DNA of 64,000 nucleotides from positions 2,108,001 to 2,172,000 of the forward strand of contig OY755171.1 of the NCBI GenBank assembly GCA_963576735.1, read 5' to 3'. A program made the translations under genes and the position numbers. The notes below the pieces were generated by a model, which saw only the letters and a program-made list of their open reading frames with translations, had not been told where the DNA came from and made no database searches. Shown piece after piece: positions 33,583 to 49,883 of this stretch. The stretch comes from Bedellia somnulentella (Eukaryota; Arthropoda; Insecta; Lepidoptera; Bedelliidae). Every line of letters starts with the position of its first letter. Within the stretch, counting starts at the first letter, position 1.

Positions 33583-34300
33583 TAGAGTTGGCTTAGAATA
33601 GCATAAGATGCCTGTTGGACGATGTGGTTCGAGTCCTATACTTCCACACTCAACTATATTACATTTTACTTCCAAAATTGGTTAATGAATTGCTAACTCT
33701 TTAGCGCAGGGTACTCCTTTCTGGGATGTGTAGCCATGGTATATGTGTGTAATACGTAAAACGAAAACTTTCTAAACCTTTTACGCAAATTTCGAATCTT
33801 ATTATTAATTTTTGACATCGATCATGTCACAGCTATCTTTAAACAATCTTGTGACTTTCTAACTATAGTATAGATCCGTGTTCCGGTGACCTTCGAAATT
33901 TGGGTTCGCATAGATGAAGTAATCGATGAGTGATTCTTAGAATTGGGAGGAAATAGTCATACGTCTGTTGGCAATATGCCTTCCTGATATAAATATCACA
34001 AGTAACTACCGCCAATATCATGTGGTTTTTTGTAACGTATTTTTTACTTATAGCTGTGTATGGTGTTAGAATAGCTCTATCCCTTTTTTTACCGTCGGTG
34101 TCTTAAGACGCGACTTAGGGTTTTGGAGTTTTTAAGTGATTGTAGGACATTGTGGATAGAGACTCATCACCAACATGCCTTTATGAGGAGACTATAGTGC
34201 CCATCGGTTAGAGACCCATTACCGAAAACCTTTATTTTACAATCTTATCCCCACTCAACTTCCAAAACTGTCTCAGAAATTTCTGATTCTCAAGAAGTAA
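33583..34300 (+). repeat. Two degenerate repeat A copies
   Basis: 33583-33745 (GTTGGCTTAGAATAGCATAA... GGGATGTGTAGCCATGGTAT) and 34053-34300 (GCTGTGTATGGTGTTAGAAT... CTCAACTTCCAAAACTGTC). Both are strongly diverged. The second contains an internal duplication of the GAGACYCATYACC block. Confidence 0.55.
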
Positions 34301-34966
34301 GTCAAAGGAGAATGGCCAAATCGCCCTATATAATGTAGGGTCGAGCCCCTTGGTGAGGACATATACGGGCTGTGAGGAGAAGTTAAAGCATCATCCTAAA
34401 AACCAAATATAAAAAATATAACGAGTGCTTGGCATATGCCTCCCCAAAGCGCAACAAAGACCGGCTCTCATACATCAGCTTCCTACCTTGACCAAGCCAT
34501 CGCGGTTTATTTTGAAGTGTACCCTGCCCAATTCTATCTGTTTATTCTATAAAAAGCTGCGTTTTCATTATCACTCATCCAATAGTTTATAGGATGCACT
34601 AATTTGATGCTTATCCTGTATTTAAATCATTAAACGAATTATCACAGTAGCTCCCAGCAATCGAGCGTGACCCGACACGTTTTACCCAATTTATTCAAAG
34701 TCACTGATTCATTCGAAGAATTGGCGGCAAGCCGAGACAATGCGGCACCATGCGGATTGCTCAACCGTTTTTTTTTTAAATTACGTCACGTCTCACGGCA
34801 CCGAATTCATTGAGCTCATCGTCATTCATTAAATTTATGGTACTACGAGTTTTTAGGTTTTTGATTAAACCCTGTTAGTCCTTTTCTTCATAAATCGGTC
34901 TCTTTTAGTTAATTTACAGGGCATTTGCAGGTGAGTATTACAACCAATTATGCTTCTTTTTTTAAA
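34301..34966. other. Unassigned; CCAAGGGGCTCGA repeat block
   Basis: 34312-34380 (ATATAATGTAGGGTCGAGCC, TGGTGAGGACATATACGGGC) recurs inverted at 57,150-57,225, next to the GTCCACCACGCTGGC block that I recognise as a repeat module common in Lepidoptera. No gene seen. Confidence 0.45.
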
Positions 34967-35115
34967 TCTTTTTGTCCATGAAAACCTCATGTGGGGATTA
35001 TTACTAATAAATAAAGAATAAATAAATATTCGAATATATAATATAATTTCGACACAGGCGGGTTCGGTCCCCGCCTGTGTCGAAATTTTTCATTTCTTTA
35101 TTTATTCTTTTTTTA
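34967..35115. repeat. SINE-D inverted pair reduced to a hairpin
   Basis: CATGAAAACCTCATGTGGGG end at 34978, then GACACAGGCGGG-TTCGGT-CCCCGCCTGTGTC at about 35050-35080, flanked by ATTTCG and CGAAATTTTT. Only the tRNA acceptor strand and half T-arm of each arm remain. This is a more extreme form of the 7.45-kb element. Confidence 0.7.
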
Positions 35116-35131
35116 TTAGCAATTATGCTTC

Positions 35132-35868
35132 TACTAGTGGGTCGGTCCAGCTTTGCACGGGTAGCGAAGTCTTAAAAGTATCTAAGGTTTTCTCAATCAC
35201 TGCTCGCCCTTTGTGCAATTTAGCGCAATGATTCCAACTTATAGCTTTGAGATAGTGAAAGCGCTTTTATGAACGATTCAGTACCTCCGAAAGTAAGCCC
35301 TTGCAAACCAACAGTCAGAGTTACAAACTTTGCATACATTACACATATACTCACGGCTATCTTTTGCCCGAGCAACCGTTACCCAAAAATAATCCTTATA
35401 GCATGATTCAGTATTCACGTGCGAGGACGGCGCGATGGCTTATTTCATGTATAAGTTTTATGTTTCTATACCGATTTCTATGATTCTTTTTTTATTTAAT
35501 AGGTAATAATGTAAACTTTTTTTATATAAGAGATGAGTGAGAGTATTATAAACGTAAAGGTAAACAAATATAATCAGAATGCTCCGAACTGCTAAGCTGT
35601 CAGGAGTTACACGTGTTATTGTGAGTCAACCAAGAAAGATAGGCATATGCTTTGCAAGGATATTTTTTAGGCAATTTTATGTGAAATATATCCGTAATAA
35701 ATAATTTCTATGTCACTTTAACTATTAAGGCTGCACACGCGACGGAAGCTTAGAAAATTTAGTGACTTCGCCCGTTTTCCCAAAATTTCCCCCTAATGGT
35801 TATTTTTAAAATATATTTCATGTACAAAATTTACGTCTCTACAGATTTACTATAAATAAAGAATAGAC
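35132..35868 (-). mobile_element. Helitron copy, degenerate
   Basis: Minus strand, CTAG end at 35132-35135 with GCACGGGTAGCGAAG. It shares long blocks with the 27.5- and 58.7-kb Helitrons (ACACGTGTTATTGTGAGTCA, ACACGCGACGGAAGCTTA), but the microsatellite region is deleted and the TC end is decayed. A short CATATACTCACGGCTAT repeat A remnant sits at 35340. Confidence 0.7.
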
Positions 35869-36514
35869 TAACTTTAAAAACCTTGATACTAAGATGTCCC
35901 AATAGCATTATAAATAGCTTGCACACCAACCAGGGTTGTATCTTGGCAACTATGGCAGCTATGGGTTTTGCTGAATATAATACCAAATTGAGGTCAAATA
36001 AACTTAAAGGATGGAACATTGAAAAGCCAGTATTGGGAACTCTGAAATTAAAAAATTTACTACATTTATTCCTAAGAATCGTAAGAACCAAGTCATAGAA
36101 CTTAGCAAATCATCAGGAATCGCCAACAGAACCATAAAAAAATAATCAAATTCTAAGTACTTCGATATAGATATCAATTGAATGTCGTTCGGGACGTGGC
36201 CGCCTCTCCAGAGTCTTCGAGCCCCAACGGCCGTCGGTTCTGCATGCCATTTTCCCCGCCTATTGCCACTTCAGTTTCACAACTTTTCGGGCTGTCACTT
36301 ACCCCCGTCCGTTAGAACTCGGTGACATTTAATGGGCGACGGACTCCGTGGAGAGACATGTAATGACCGTGAGAGCCTGATGGAACCATAGACAAATCCT
36401 TTGCGCAGGGGTAGATATTAATTTAACATAAGTATAAGATAAAAAGCACCCGTAAAGGTGTAAAAAAACAAGCAAATACTAATTTTCGCGCGAGTGTTCA
36501 TTTAATACTATAGT
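35869..36514. other. Unassigned, with a GC-rich island at 36.18-36.40 kb
   Basis: 36180-36400 is GC-rich against its surroundings (GGACGTGGCCGCCTCTCCAG, CCCCAACGGCCGTCGG, TTCTGCATGCC) and could be a fragment of a non-LTR element. No open frame of useful length was found, so it is left unclassified. Confidence 0.3.
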
Positions 36515-36662
36515 ACATACATTCATACATATTCTCATGCTGTTAGTTTCCATTGGGGTAGGCAGAGACTATCGATCGCCACTTTGTACAATCCTGGTAA
36601 ACCTCTCTGGCTTCGTTCACATCCATCAATCTTTACATACATGCTCTTTTATTCTTCATACT
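36515..36662 (-). repeat. LINE-C 3' end
   Basis: TTAGTTTCCATTGGGGTAGG, CAGAGACTATCGATCGCCAC, TACAATCCTGGTAAACCTCT, then ACATGCTCTTTTATTCTTCA. Confidence 0.82.
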
Positions 36663-36663
36663 G

Positions 36664-36893
36664 TGGCTATAAATCCTTAGAAGGGGTAGCCAGAGCTAAG
36701 GAATTGGAAATTCCTAAGCCACTTTTGGAAAATTGAGAGGGGAAATGATGGTGAGATAAAGGTTGTTGGTGCTGGGTCTCCTACCACATCGCCCAAAAAT
36801 CCCTTAAGAGCCCCAATACCGTTAGTCGCCTCTTACGTACACCCACCGGAATAAATGGGGTAGTGCTATTCTAAGCCGATACTACACAGCTAT
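36664..36893 (-). repeat. Repeat A copy
   Basis: Lies between two LINE-C pieces on the same strand and may have inserted into that LINE copy. GTGGCTATAAATCCTTAGAA to GCCGATACTACACAGCTA. Confidence 0.85.
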
Positions 36894-37239
36894 CCTTTTT
36901 CTATCTTTCTTACAATATCATCTTTTACACCACACCTTTCACGGATCACATAATTCCTCACGCAATCACATAACCTTACATTACAAACTTTTCTGAGGGA
37001 TCTCATTTCTACTGCATTCACCCTGCTTTCATGCTTTTTCTGCCACACCCGACATTCACTGCCATACATAAGCGTAGGAACGAGGAAAGCATCATGCACA
37101 GCCATTCGGGTCTTTTCAGGCACCGACTGACTAGACATTAGACTATCCAGTGCTGTATTTACCGCATTACCCTTTTACACTATTCTCTCGATATCTTCAT
37201 CACACTTTCCATCCCTAGCAAACAAACTTCCCAAATATC

Positions 37240-37955
37240 TGGGGGCACGGTAGTGCCCCCGCCAAGACGAGCCAAGCGAAGCGCACGGGCACTACCTACC
37301 TTTTCTCGAAGCGCTTCGTCGTTTTTTTGAACCCTCATAACTTGGGTTTGGGTTATGCTAGATCAACAAAATTTTCGGGATATATTGTCAATAGCGGACT
37401 TATTGAACATATTAAGTTTTAATTACATTAGCTTTTATACTTCAGATTTTATTTATATCTAAAAAACGCTGATTTCGTCACTGACTCACTGATGATCATC
37501 AAAATTATTAAGGTATTTCCTAATGTCCTAGAAAGCTGAAATTTTGTATGTAAGCTAGTATTAGCACACAAACAACAAAAAAATTATAAAACTTGTAACT
37601 TTCATCCTCCAACCCCTTAAACTAGGGGATGGGAGTTTGTATGAGACCTGTAATTTTAAAAGATTAAATTTTGATGACGCTAGAGGTCTAATCTAATAAT
37701 AATCTAAAACTTGGTGCCCTCAGATATATATATGTACAGGTACACCTTGTTATAAAAAAAAAAAAAAAATCGACATATATGGAGACATATCGACAGTATC
37801 TGATCTATCATTTATTATTAACAGTAAATCAATAAAGAAAAAAGGCAAAGATAAAGAGTGGGCTATAAAAAAGGCGTCTCTGATGTGCAAGAAATACACC
37901 CCAAATATAGAAGAAAAAAAAAATTGTTACAAATAACTTACAAAAAGAAATGAAA
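37240..37955. mobile_element. Unclassified insertion with terminal hairpin GGGGGCAC/GTGCCCCC
   Basis: Starts CTGGGGGCACGGTAGTGCCC, CCGCCAAG, a perfect 8-bp stem with GGTA loop, right at the LINE-C break (LINE codons for YLG resume on the other side). It continues with GCGAAGCGCACGGGCACTAC, GAAGCGCTTCG and AT-rich DNA including a (A)n run at 37756. Class unknown; the same 28-nt end occurs alone at 57,910. Confidence 0.55.
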
Positions 37956-38388
37956 TCCCACCAAAAACATTTTCATGTAAAATGTTGCCAAGACGAGCCC
38001 ATATGACTCGCACTGTCAAAAAGTTATCAGATCTCATGTAGAGCCAAGCTTCTAACACTACACGCCCTAACTCTACAAGGCCTAACTTCACAAACTCTAC
38101 ACCTTAGTCAAAATATGTGGCTTGGCCGTTCGTTACTACAAGAACTATTGTATAACACAAAAGTAATGAACAGTGAATTGATTTTTCACCTTACGCCGAT
38201 GTGAATGTAGCGAAATGGCCAAGCCACATATTTTGACTAAGGTGTAGAGTTTGTGAAGTTAGGCCTTGTAGAGTTAGGGCGTGTAGTGTTAGAAGCTTGG
38301 CTCTACATGAGATCTGATAACTTTTTGACAGTGCGAGTCATATGGGCTCGTCTTGGCAACATTTTACATGAAAATGTTTTTGGTGGGA
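37956..38388. mobile_element. Foldback element with two 172-bp arms
   Basis: 37956-38127 and 38217-38388 appear to be near-perfect inverted copies (start TCCCACCAAAAACATTTTCA, inner end TGTGGCTTGGCC) around an 89-bp centre. No frame. Abuts LINE-C sequence at the right and the unclassified insertion at the left. Confidence 0.9.
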
Positions 38389-38780
38389 TACAAACTCTTT
38401 CACTTGTTCCACTTTCTTACCATTAATCTCAATCACGCATTCGGTCATATTCTCCTCTCTCTCAAAAACCATAGTTTTTGTTATATCCACATTCACCCTC
38501 ATTCCCTTTTTTTCAAAAGACGCACATGCAATATTCATCATCTCTTGCACTACCACCGATGATGCAAGTAGCACTTGATCGTCAGAATATAAGAGGCATT
38601 TAATGATGAATCCACCCATTCTCAATCCATAATCACTTTCACGCAACTCTGTTAAACAGTCATCCATGAACAAATTTAAGAGCCACGGAGAAGCTACACA
38701 ACCCTATTGGACACCCAGAGAGATACCGAATCAGTCAGTATTTTCCCCGTTTACTCATGCACATGCACTCATAACATATA

Positions 38781-39155
38781 ACATTCCATAAACATAAACG
38801 TTCACGCCGAATATCCCCGAAGGGGTTGGCAGAGGTACTAATACTTCTGAACATCACGTGACTTTGTCACCTGGTGTTCAGATCAGAGTACCCACGTTTT
38901 GCATGGACCGTGTGCTCACGTGATAGGGGGCAGGCCTATCGCCGTTTTTGTACGAATACACTGTCACATGACTAAGTAAAACTCAGCCATGTGGGTTTCC
39001 TCACGATGTTTTTCCTCACCGTTAACAACCATGATAAATTAACCACACATATGTCTTTAGAAAAGACAAATTGGTGTAGGCCCGATCCAAGATTTGAACA
39101 CTAGTCGTTTGCACGATAACCGAGTGTTCTACCCACTGGGCTATCACGGCTGCTG
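38781..39155 (-). repeat. SINE-B, full length, inside LINE-C
   Basis: Tail CCATAAACATAAACG, hairpin end, subtype 1 body with a small GATCA insertion, head with B box (rc GATTTGAACAC) and A box. Separates LEKAYDRV from GCVASPW of the host LINE. Confidence 0.9.
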
Positions 39156-39289
39156 CTGCTTGCTTAGTGATACAGTGCACGTATAAGTTGACTCCCCAAA
39201 CCGAACTTGGACAACACCTCCCATAAGTACTTTCTTACGACCCTATCATACGCCTTCTCTAAATCTAATACGTATGTATGTATATGTAG

Positions 39290-39345
39290 TATACCCGGAT
39301 GTCGTGGGTTCGAGTCCCGCGCTGCTGGTGTCGAACATTTTTATT
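39290..39345 (+). repeat. tRNA-like 3' half
   Basis: CGTGGGTTCGAGTCCCGCGC (B box, T-arm GCGGG type) followed by GTGTCGAACATTTTTATTT. The 5' half is missing. Fragment of a tRNA-derived SINE. Confidence 0.5.
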
Positions 39346-41314
39346 TGCTTAGGGTTTTCATGCAAAACAAAGCCTAATTATATTGCATAGGATGTCTCTT
39401 TAATCAAAGATCAATCGATATTAAGTATTCTGCGGTGCGGAAAATCCCGTTCATCATATCTTGCATTAAACCAAATTGAGTTAGCTGGAATAGTAGTAGA
39501 GGTTAACTATAATTACCAATTACATGCGTGTGGTCACGTAAAGTACCAGTGCAAAGTCTTTCCCCAACCGAGACCTTGGTCTGAGTCAGAGTGAGTGAAT
39601 ATGCCACGGCCAATTTTATAAAACCAAGGTTTTTTTAGTCATAAATCATCCATCACGGCTATTCGGAAGTAGGGGTAAGCAAAGCTCGCTCGCTCGGTGG
39701 AATCGCATCATTTACACAATGCGAGGAAAATGAAGCGTTCTCGAAAAACACACCCCTCGTTACGGGTCCTCGCACACCACTAGAGTAATAGCACACTAGT
39801 TCGTTACAACAAATATCGTCGATTAAAAAAAAACTTTGACAAGTCCCAAGCATCGCATGTCTTTATTTTTTTTAAACTGCTAAGCTCGCGGTATAATTGA
39901 AGCGAAGCCCTATTTATCCCCGACTTTTTTATTTCGCTTGTGACATCACTCCTCCTAAACGGCTGGACCTCCTGAACTGAAATGAAAATAAAAAGTAAGT
40001 CCCTTGATTTTTTCGTAAATGTTTTATTCCTTTGTATGACGTGAGGTATTATTATGGACACCACAATTAGGAAACCAAGAATTTTCCTCGAAGAGGCCGG
40101 CATTTTTGTTTCTAATAAGAACTTTAAAAAGACAGATATGTTATCTTATAAGTCGTAAGTCGTTGTAGATGTGTTATAGTGAAAAAAAAACAACTAATAT
40201 CATTTACTTTTTTTGCATAGTTAAAAAATAGCTTCCTTTTCGAAAGACATCCCACATACTTGATACATGATGCAATCAAGAAGCCGTTGGTGTCACAAAA
40301 TCTGATGAAAGGCTATGCTTTACTGACGTCAGCCCACCACCGGCGCGGCGGCCGCGAGCCTTCAACACTTATTAGTTATTACAACATCATGCAACATAAC
40401 AGTTACATATTTATCATTCATGTATCAATGTTATCCGATTACATTTTAGTCCAGTAAATATTGTAAAATCTTATATTAGACTCCCCAAGGGCCACAATCT
40501 AGTTTATAAGTATAGATTAATACTCCTTTGTATTATAATTATAAATGTTAAAAACCTTTAAAATAAATACTTAGTTTCAAATTTTAATATTATTATTTTT
40601 TTAATCAAAAACTTTGGATAAAACTTAAAAGTTTGAAAATTGTTAAATAGGTTTTCGATTACACTTTTTGATGATTTCTGTAGAGAAAAAAAACGGAATT
40701 TCCTCACAAGGGAATATACATTGTCGGAAATTTTGTATGATGGTTCCTTTTATGATATTTAAGTAAGTACTTAAAAGTACATTTCTGGAATTAAGAGTTT
40801 ATTTGCAATTTTATTTCAATTCTGGACTTAGCATTATAAAAATTAGTATGTTTATTTTTGATTGCTATTTAAAACAAACTATTTAGGTAAGTGGTACATT
40901 TTTTCTTCCATAAAGGGGTGACATGAGGGTATAATATTTGGATGATTAGATGTTTGTTGCTCAATCACGCCTGAACTACAGAAACTAGGTCAGACGAAGT
41001 TTCACGGGTCCAACTATTCATTCTATACGTAAAATCGTTTCGTTACTTACTGACTGGCATACAGCGCATACCCTAAATAGCTGGACCTACTGAGCTGAAA
41101 TTCGAAAGGTAAGCACTTTTAAGCCTTTAGGTAAATAACACTATGAAAATCTCATATATAAATTTCACGTGTCACAGTGTTAGTCATCAAACTCCTCCGA
41201 AACGGGTAAACCGGCTTCAATGAAATTTGGCATGCACATGGTAGGTCTGAGAATGGGTTAATAACCATTTTTTTACATTCCTAAGTGATTAAAGTTGTAA
41301 CGTTTTATTTTTAT
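39346..41314. other. No gene supported
   Basis: Contains two related blocks at about 39950-40030 and 41050-41130 (GGCTGGACCTCCTGAACTGA / AGCTGGACCTACTGAGCTGA), an unnamed repeat. GC-rich CCGGCGCGGCGGCCGCG lies at 40,345. Open frames at 39659-39853, 39804-40103 and 40260-40457 show no motif. Confidence 0.35.
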
Positions 41315-41318
41315 TTTA

Positions 41319-41570
41319 CATACATATACTCACGGCTATAAATCCCTTAACGGGGTAGCCAGAGCTTTGGAATGATAAATTCCTCAGCCACTTTTGGAAG
41401 TTGCTTGGGGAAAAGATGATAATAATAATCGTTTTTGGTGACGGGTCTTTAACCACATCGCCCAAAAATCACTCAAAAAGCCCCTACACCCTTAGTCGCC
41501 TCTTACGATCACCCACGGGTAGAAATGGGGTAGTGTTACTCTAAGCCAACACTAAACGGCAAGACAGACT
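41319..41570 (-). repeat. Repeat A copy
   Basis: CATACATATACTCACGGCTA at the left, GCCAACACTAAACGGC at the right; mixed subfamily features (GATCACCCACGGGTAGAAAT). Confidence 0.85.
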
Positions 41571-41934
41571 ACTAGGCAAAACTAGAGACTAGGCAAAACA
41601 GCGTTTGCCGGTTCAGGTAGTAATTATCTAAAATTCAATTCTCACGGGAACGGAAATTACAGGAAATTGGAGTTTATATGACACTGCTGCAACTTTGATT
41701 TCATAATGTTTTTTAGTGTAAAGACTCACCGACAGACAACAGATACAAGGGTCCATCAAAGATTTACGAAAATATTATCTGAAATTCTTACAGGAACCGG
41801 ACATATAATAACTTCCCTACCTACTTAAGCAGGTACTTAGATTACGAGCTGATACATTTGTGTATTTAATCGTTTACGTTTTTGCAATTGATTATTGCCG
41901 TATGAGTACATTCATGTATTGAGTACCTATTCAT

Positions 41935-42235
41935 CTACTCACACCTGTAAATCTCAAAAAGGGATAGCCAGAGCTTCACAATTAGAAATCTCTCAACCAA
42001 TTTTTGGCAGTTGAGTGGAGAAACGGTTGTGAAATGAAGGATTATAAAGTTTATGTATGTATCTACATTTTGGTCACCTGGTGTTACCCACGATTTGCTT
42101 GGTCAGTGCAGTCATTGAATAGGGGGCCGGCCTGCCCCCGCTTTGTTGGCACATTAAATATAACACAGCCATATAGGTTTCTTATTGATGTTTTTCCTCA
42201 CCCTTAACACCCTTGATGAATCAACTACACAGAAT
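41935..42235 (-). repeat. Repeat A 3' fragment joined to SINE-B body
   Basis: 41935-42018: ACTCACACCTGTAAATCTCA, GGATAGCCAGAGCTTCAC. 42060-42235: TGGTCACCTGGTGTTACCCA, GGCCGGCCTGCCCCC, CCATATAGGTTTC (degenerate SINE-B). Confidence 0.6.
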
Positions 42236-42884
42236 ACTTAAAAAATACATATCGTATTGGAACATGAAGCTTCACTGCATTCGATTCAGTGATCTTAGTG
42301 AGCTATCTAGGTTTTGTTTAATACGTAATCGTAGGAACTAGAACAATATTTTTAGTAATGCCTATATTAAAAACCAGCTCCCAACCAGCTCAATATTAAA
42401 ATATAGTTTTATTGTTATATTTTACATATGAGTAGGTATTACTCCCGAAAATAATCCAGAAATTGGAATACCGCATAGACCATTCCACAGGCACAATTTA
42501 GGAAGTGTTTTTACTTTACGTTTACTTCAGTCTTTTCCCCACCCAATTCAATAAGTGGCTGAGAAACTTTTTATTCTGAAGCTCTGGCTACCCCTTCTAG
42601 AGATAATTTATATTTATAGCCGTAAGTATATTTACGTATATATTTTTTTTATTGATCTGCAAAACCAAGTACAAAATTATGAAAGTAACAATACAACAAT
42701 ATTGACGACATGTTTTTCTTTTGCACTCTACTTGATATAGATACTGCATGCTCGTTAATACATAAATAAATTGATGATTGTAAACACAAGAACAAAAAAA
42801 ATACATTAAAAATTAAACACTAAAAAATTTAAATAAAAATCAGACAACAAGGCATGATAAAGAAGATAAAAAATAAGATAAACA
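42236..42884. other. Unassigned, with a repeat A 3' fragment
   Basis: 42533-42640 (+): CAATTCAATAAGTGGCTGAG, GGCTACCCCTTCTAGAGA, AGCCGTAAGTATAT with a small insertion in the hairpin loop. No gene. Confidence 0.5.
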
Positions 42885-43045
42885 TAACATAACATAAACG
42901 TTCACGCCGTTTATCCCCGAAGGGGTTGGCAGAGGTACGAATACTTCTGAACTCACATGGCAGCGCCATCTAGTTTCCAGAGAAGGTACCACGTTTTGCT
43001 TGGACAGTGTACTCACGTGATCGCCTATCGCCGTAAATAAAATAA
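42885..43045 (-). repeat. SINE-B 3' part, subtype 2
   Basis: AACATAACATAAACGTTCAC, hairpin end, CTCACATGGCAGCGCCATCT, stops at GTGATCGCCTATCGCCGT. Confidence 0.85.
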
Positions 43046-43127
43046 AAACTCAAAAAAATAATGTTTTAGCAAAGTATAGCAAGTGATCGGTGCCAAGCCA
43101 ACCCCAAAAACTTCAAAATCGCTCGAA

Positions 43128-43224
43128 CAATCAGTCTTCTTGAAAAAGCTTTTAATTGAAATTTAAGACGGTCAAAGAATTGTCTTGGACCGTCTTAAAA
43201 ACCTTTTCAAGAAGACTGATTTAA
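43128..43224. other. Imperfect inverted repeat
   Basis: AATCAGTCTTCTTGAAAAAG ... TTTAAGACGGTC is repeated inverted as GACCGTCTTAAA ... CTTTTCAAGAAGACTGATT around a short centre. Probably a small MITE. Confidence 0.7.
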
Positions 43225-43664
43225 TAATTATCCCATCAATATGGGATAATAAGATTGCCTAGCATTCAATAGCATTACACAGTTTTAGTATACTTAACTA
43301 CTAAAGTGAAATAAACGGAACGTCTTTCATAAATTTTATTCTGTTATTCCGCACCGTGTAAATTAACATGCGTTTACAAACAAGGCGTTAGTAAATTAGC
43401 ATTGAACAGACTCACATACACGCTGATATAGGCCATGTTGCACGCAAAACTGATATTCCTCTGGTTTTAAGGCTTTGATAGCGACCACATTTTTTTGTGT
43501 TGGTGAGCGGCTGGCCATAGTGTTTAATCCCAATAAGCAGTACCGTATTTATCATAAGGGCAGGGCACACGGGGCCCGTGCCCATGGCCCCCAATTTCGG
43601 GGGGGGGGAAGGAACGACAATGTCTCTCACACATTTATTCTCAGAACATTTTTTTTGGCTTCAT

Positions 43665-44030
43665 ATCATAAACATAAACGTTCACGCCGAATATCCCCGA
43701 AGGGGTTGGCAGAGGTAGTAAAACTTCTGAACATCACGTGACTTTGTCACCTGTTGTTCAGAGTACCCACGTTTTGCATGGACAGTGTACTCACGTGATA
43801 GGGGGCAGGCCTATCAACGCTTTGTATGAATACACTGTCACATGACTAAGCACAACTCAGTCATGTGGGTTTCCTCACGATGTTTTCCCTCACCGTTAAC
43901 AACCATGATAAATTAACCACACATATGTCTTTAGAAAAGACAAATTGGTGTAGGCCCGACCCGGGATTTGAACACTAGTCGCTTGCACGTTAACCGGTGT
44001 TCTACCCATTGAGCTATCACGTCGCTAAAT
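43665..44030 (-). repeat. SINE-B, full length, subtype 1
   Basis: CATAAACATAAACGTTCACG through body and head (GATAGCTCAATGGGTAGAAC on the minus strand, B box GTTCAAATCCCGGGTCGGGC). Confidence 0.9.
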
Positions 44031-45063
44031 TTAAAATACATTATCATTAAAAATAACTAAAAACAGAAATAATCCCAACTCCTAAAAAATACATTTCATA
44101 AATCTATAGGTAGTTAAAACAACCAAGTTACAATTTATGCTATTGGTATACAAGAATACAAAAACTGAGCGGAAGGAAAACCTATGTCACAAGCAACTTT
44201 TGGAGTGTGCGTTTGTATCCGTGACCATGATTTTGTCTTGGTATTGTAATTTGTGAGTTGAAGCCTTTAAATTTTATTAAACTAAGGAATTAAATGCTTG
44301 ATATCGTTGAGGTGCTCGTGGGGGTCATAATTAGTGCAGTTTTGACCATTTAAATGCGAGCCATAATAATCCGAAAACGCATGCATGAGACAGGGCCATC
44401 CTTGTCACTTTAGTGTACCTAAGTTTACGGCTTTCTTACAGAGTTACCTACGTTGCCAGTCAAAAAGCCACATGAAGAAATGGGTTAGTCACAGTCTGAA
44501 CTTACTCTACATAATATATATATTCGAAATAATTGGTTGCTGCTGGCATTGTGGTCTATATGGCTTTACTTTATGTGTATGGGACCACCGAGCAAGCATA
44601 TCCGACCGAACAGAAATTTCATTTTAGAAAACCAATTTTCCAAATCGATTGTCTATTAATGGAGTATACGCGTTACATACATACTGAAATAAAAATACTT
44701 ACCAACGGATGAGTACCTCCTTTTTTGAAGCAGGTCGCAAAAGTACTTAAGAGAGATTGATTCCAGTACCGTTTATCAGTTTAAAAACAACTCTTCAAAT
44801 GTCTAATGTGTCAACTGTTATGTCAAGATTGTCAAACAAAAAGTCATTTTCTACAGCTTTTGAGCTTTGCTTACACGTCAAGCAGATTTTTATTTATCCA
44901 ATATCGCCAAAAATGTGTGAATTTTGACACTAATTATTGTAATTACTGTGTAATTAAAGAGTATTTGTTTAACATTTCCATAGTCTCTTAATATATGTGC
45001 GATACAAATTATTAAATTCGTTGCTATTGACGCGAAATATTCTTAAAAACCTTATCGGAAAAA
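44031..45063. other. Upstream region of Arl1
   Basis: No repeats recognised in the last 1 kb before the Arl1 start, in contrast to the rest of the locus. No TATA box is evident close to the ATG. The small frames at 44385-44627 and 44806-44991 have no motif. Confidence 0.4.
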
Positions 45064-49467
<4,404 letters not shown>

Positions 49468-49495
49468 CTAATAGGTGAGTGTACTTCATTTCTAC

Positions 49496-49605
49496 ATACA
49501 TACATATACTCACGGCTATAAATCCCTTAACCGGGTAGCCAGAGCTTTGGAATGAGAAATTCCTCAGCCTCTTTTGGAAGTTGATTGGGGAAAAGATGGT
49601 ATAAA
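49496..49605 (-). repeat. Repeat A 3' part
   Basis: TACATACATACATATACTCA, CGGCTATAAATCC, AACCGGGTAGCCAGAGCTTT, stops at GGGGAAAAGATGGTATAAAT. Confidence 0.8.
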
Positions 49606-49719
49606 TAAATGTGAGTATATTCATTTCTAATATTGTATTGTAGGCCAGTGTGCTGGGTTGATGGTAAATCGCCATATTCTAGGTCCTCGGTGGGCACATT
49701 TATGAACTGCGAATTGTGA

Positions 49720-49850
49720 TGATTAGTGTCAGGGGTATGATGTAAAATCTCAGAGCGTTTTGATTTCAATCAGGAGACCTTGGGTTCAATTCCTAAGGAA
49801 TATAGAGGGGACATTGCATTTATGAGATCTTAACCAATTTGGTTGGATGA
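49720..49850 (+). repeat. Possible tRNA-like fragment
   Basis: CAGGAGACCTTGGGTTCAAT, TCCTAAGG contains a B-box-like GGGTTCAATTCC with a possible T-arm. The A box is not clear and there is only one copy. Weak call. Confidence 0.25.
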
Positions 49851-49883
49851 TGCAGATTTAATAAACTAATTATTCGTAAATTA

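Larger units (their letters stand above)
36896..39285 (-). mobile_element. LINE-C reverse-transcriptase ORF in three pieces
   Basis: The minus-strand frame can be followed across two insertions. 39285-39175 has VLDLEKAYDRVVRKYLWEVL (RT motif with LEKAYDRV). 38780-38389 has GISLGVQ, GCVASPWLLNLFMDDCL, the catalytic-type YSDDQVLLASS and VEQVKEFV. 37239-36896 has YLGSLFARDGKCDEDIERI, MYGSECRVW and AVEMRSLRKVC. In-frame stop codons, for example just before FGISLG and before GCVASP, show that the copy is dead. The first gap is filled by a SINE-B, the second by about 1.15 kb of other insertions. Truncated at its 5' side near 39285. Confidence 0.85.

Noticed and set aside
36180..36400. A CpG-type promoter or gene from the GC-rich island
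   Set aside because: No TATA box, frame or splice signals found; more likely an old retroelement fragment, but not provable here.
39659..40103. Minus-strand ORFs of 64 and 99 codons
   Set aside because: No motif and no splice support; they overlap each other in different frames.
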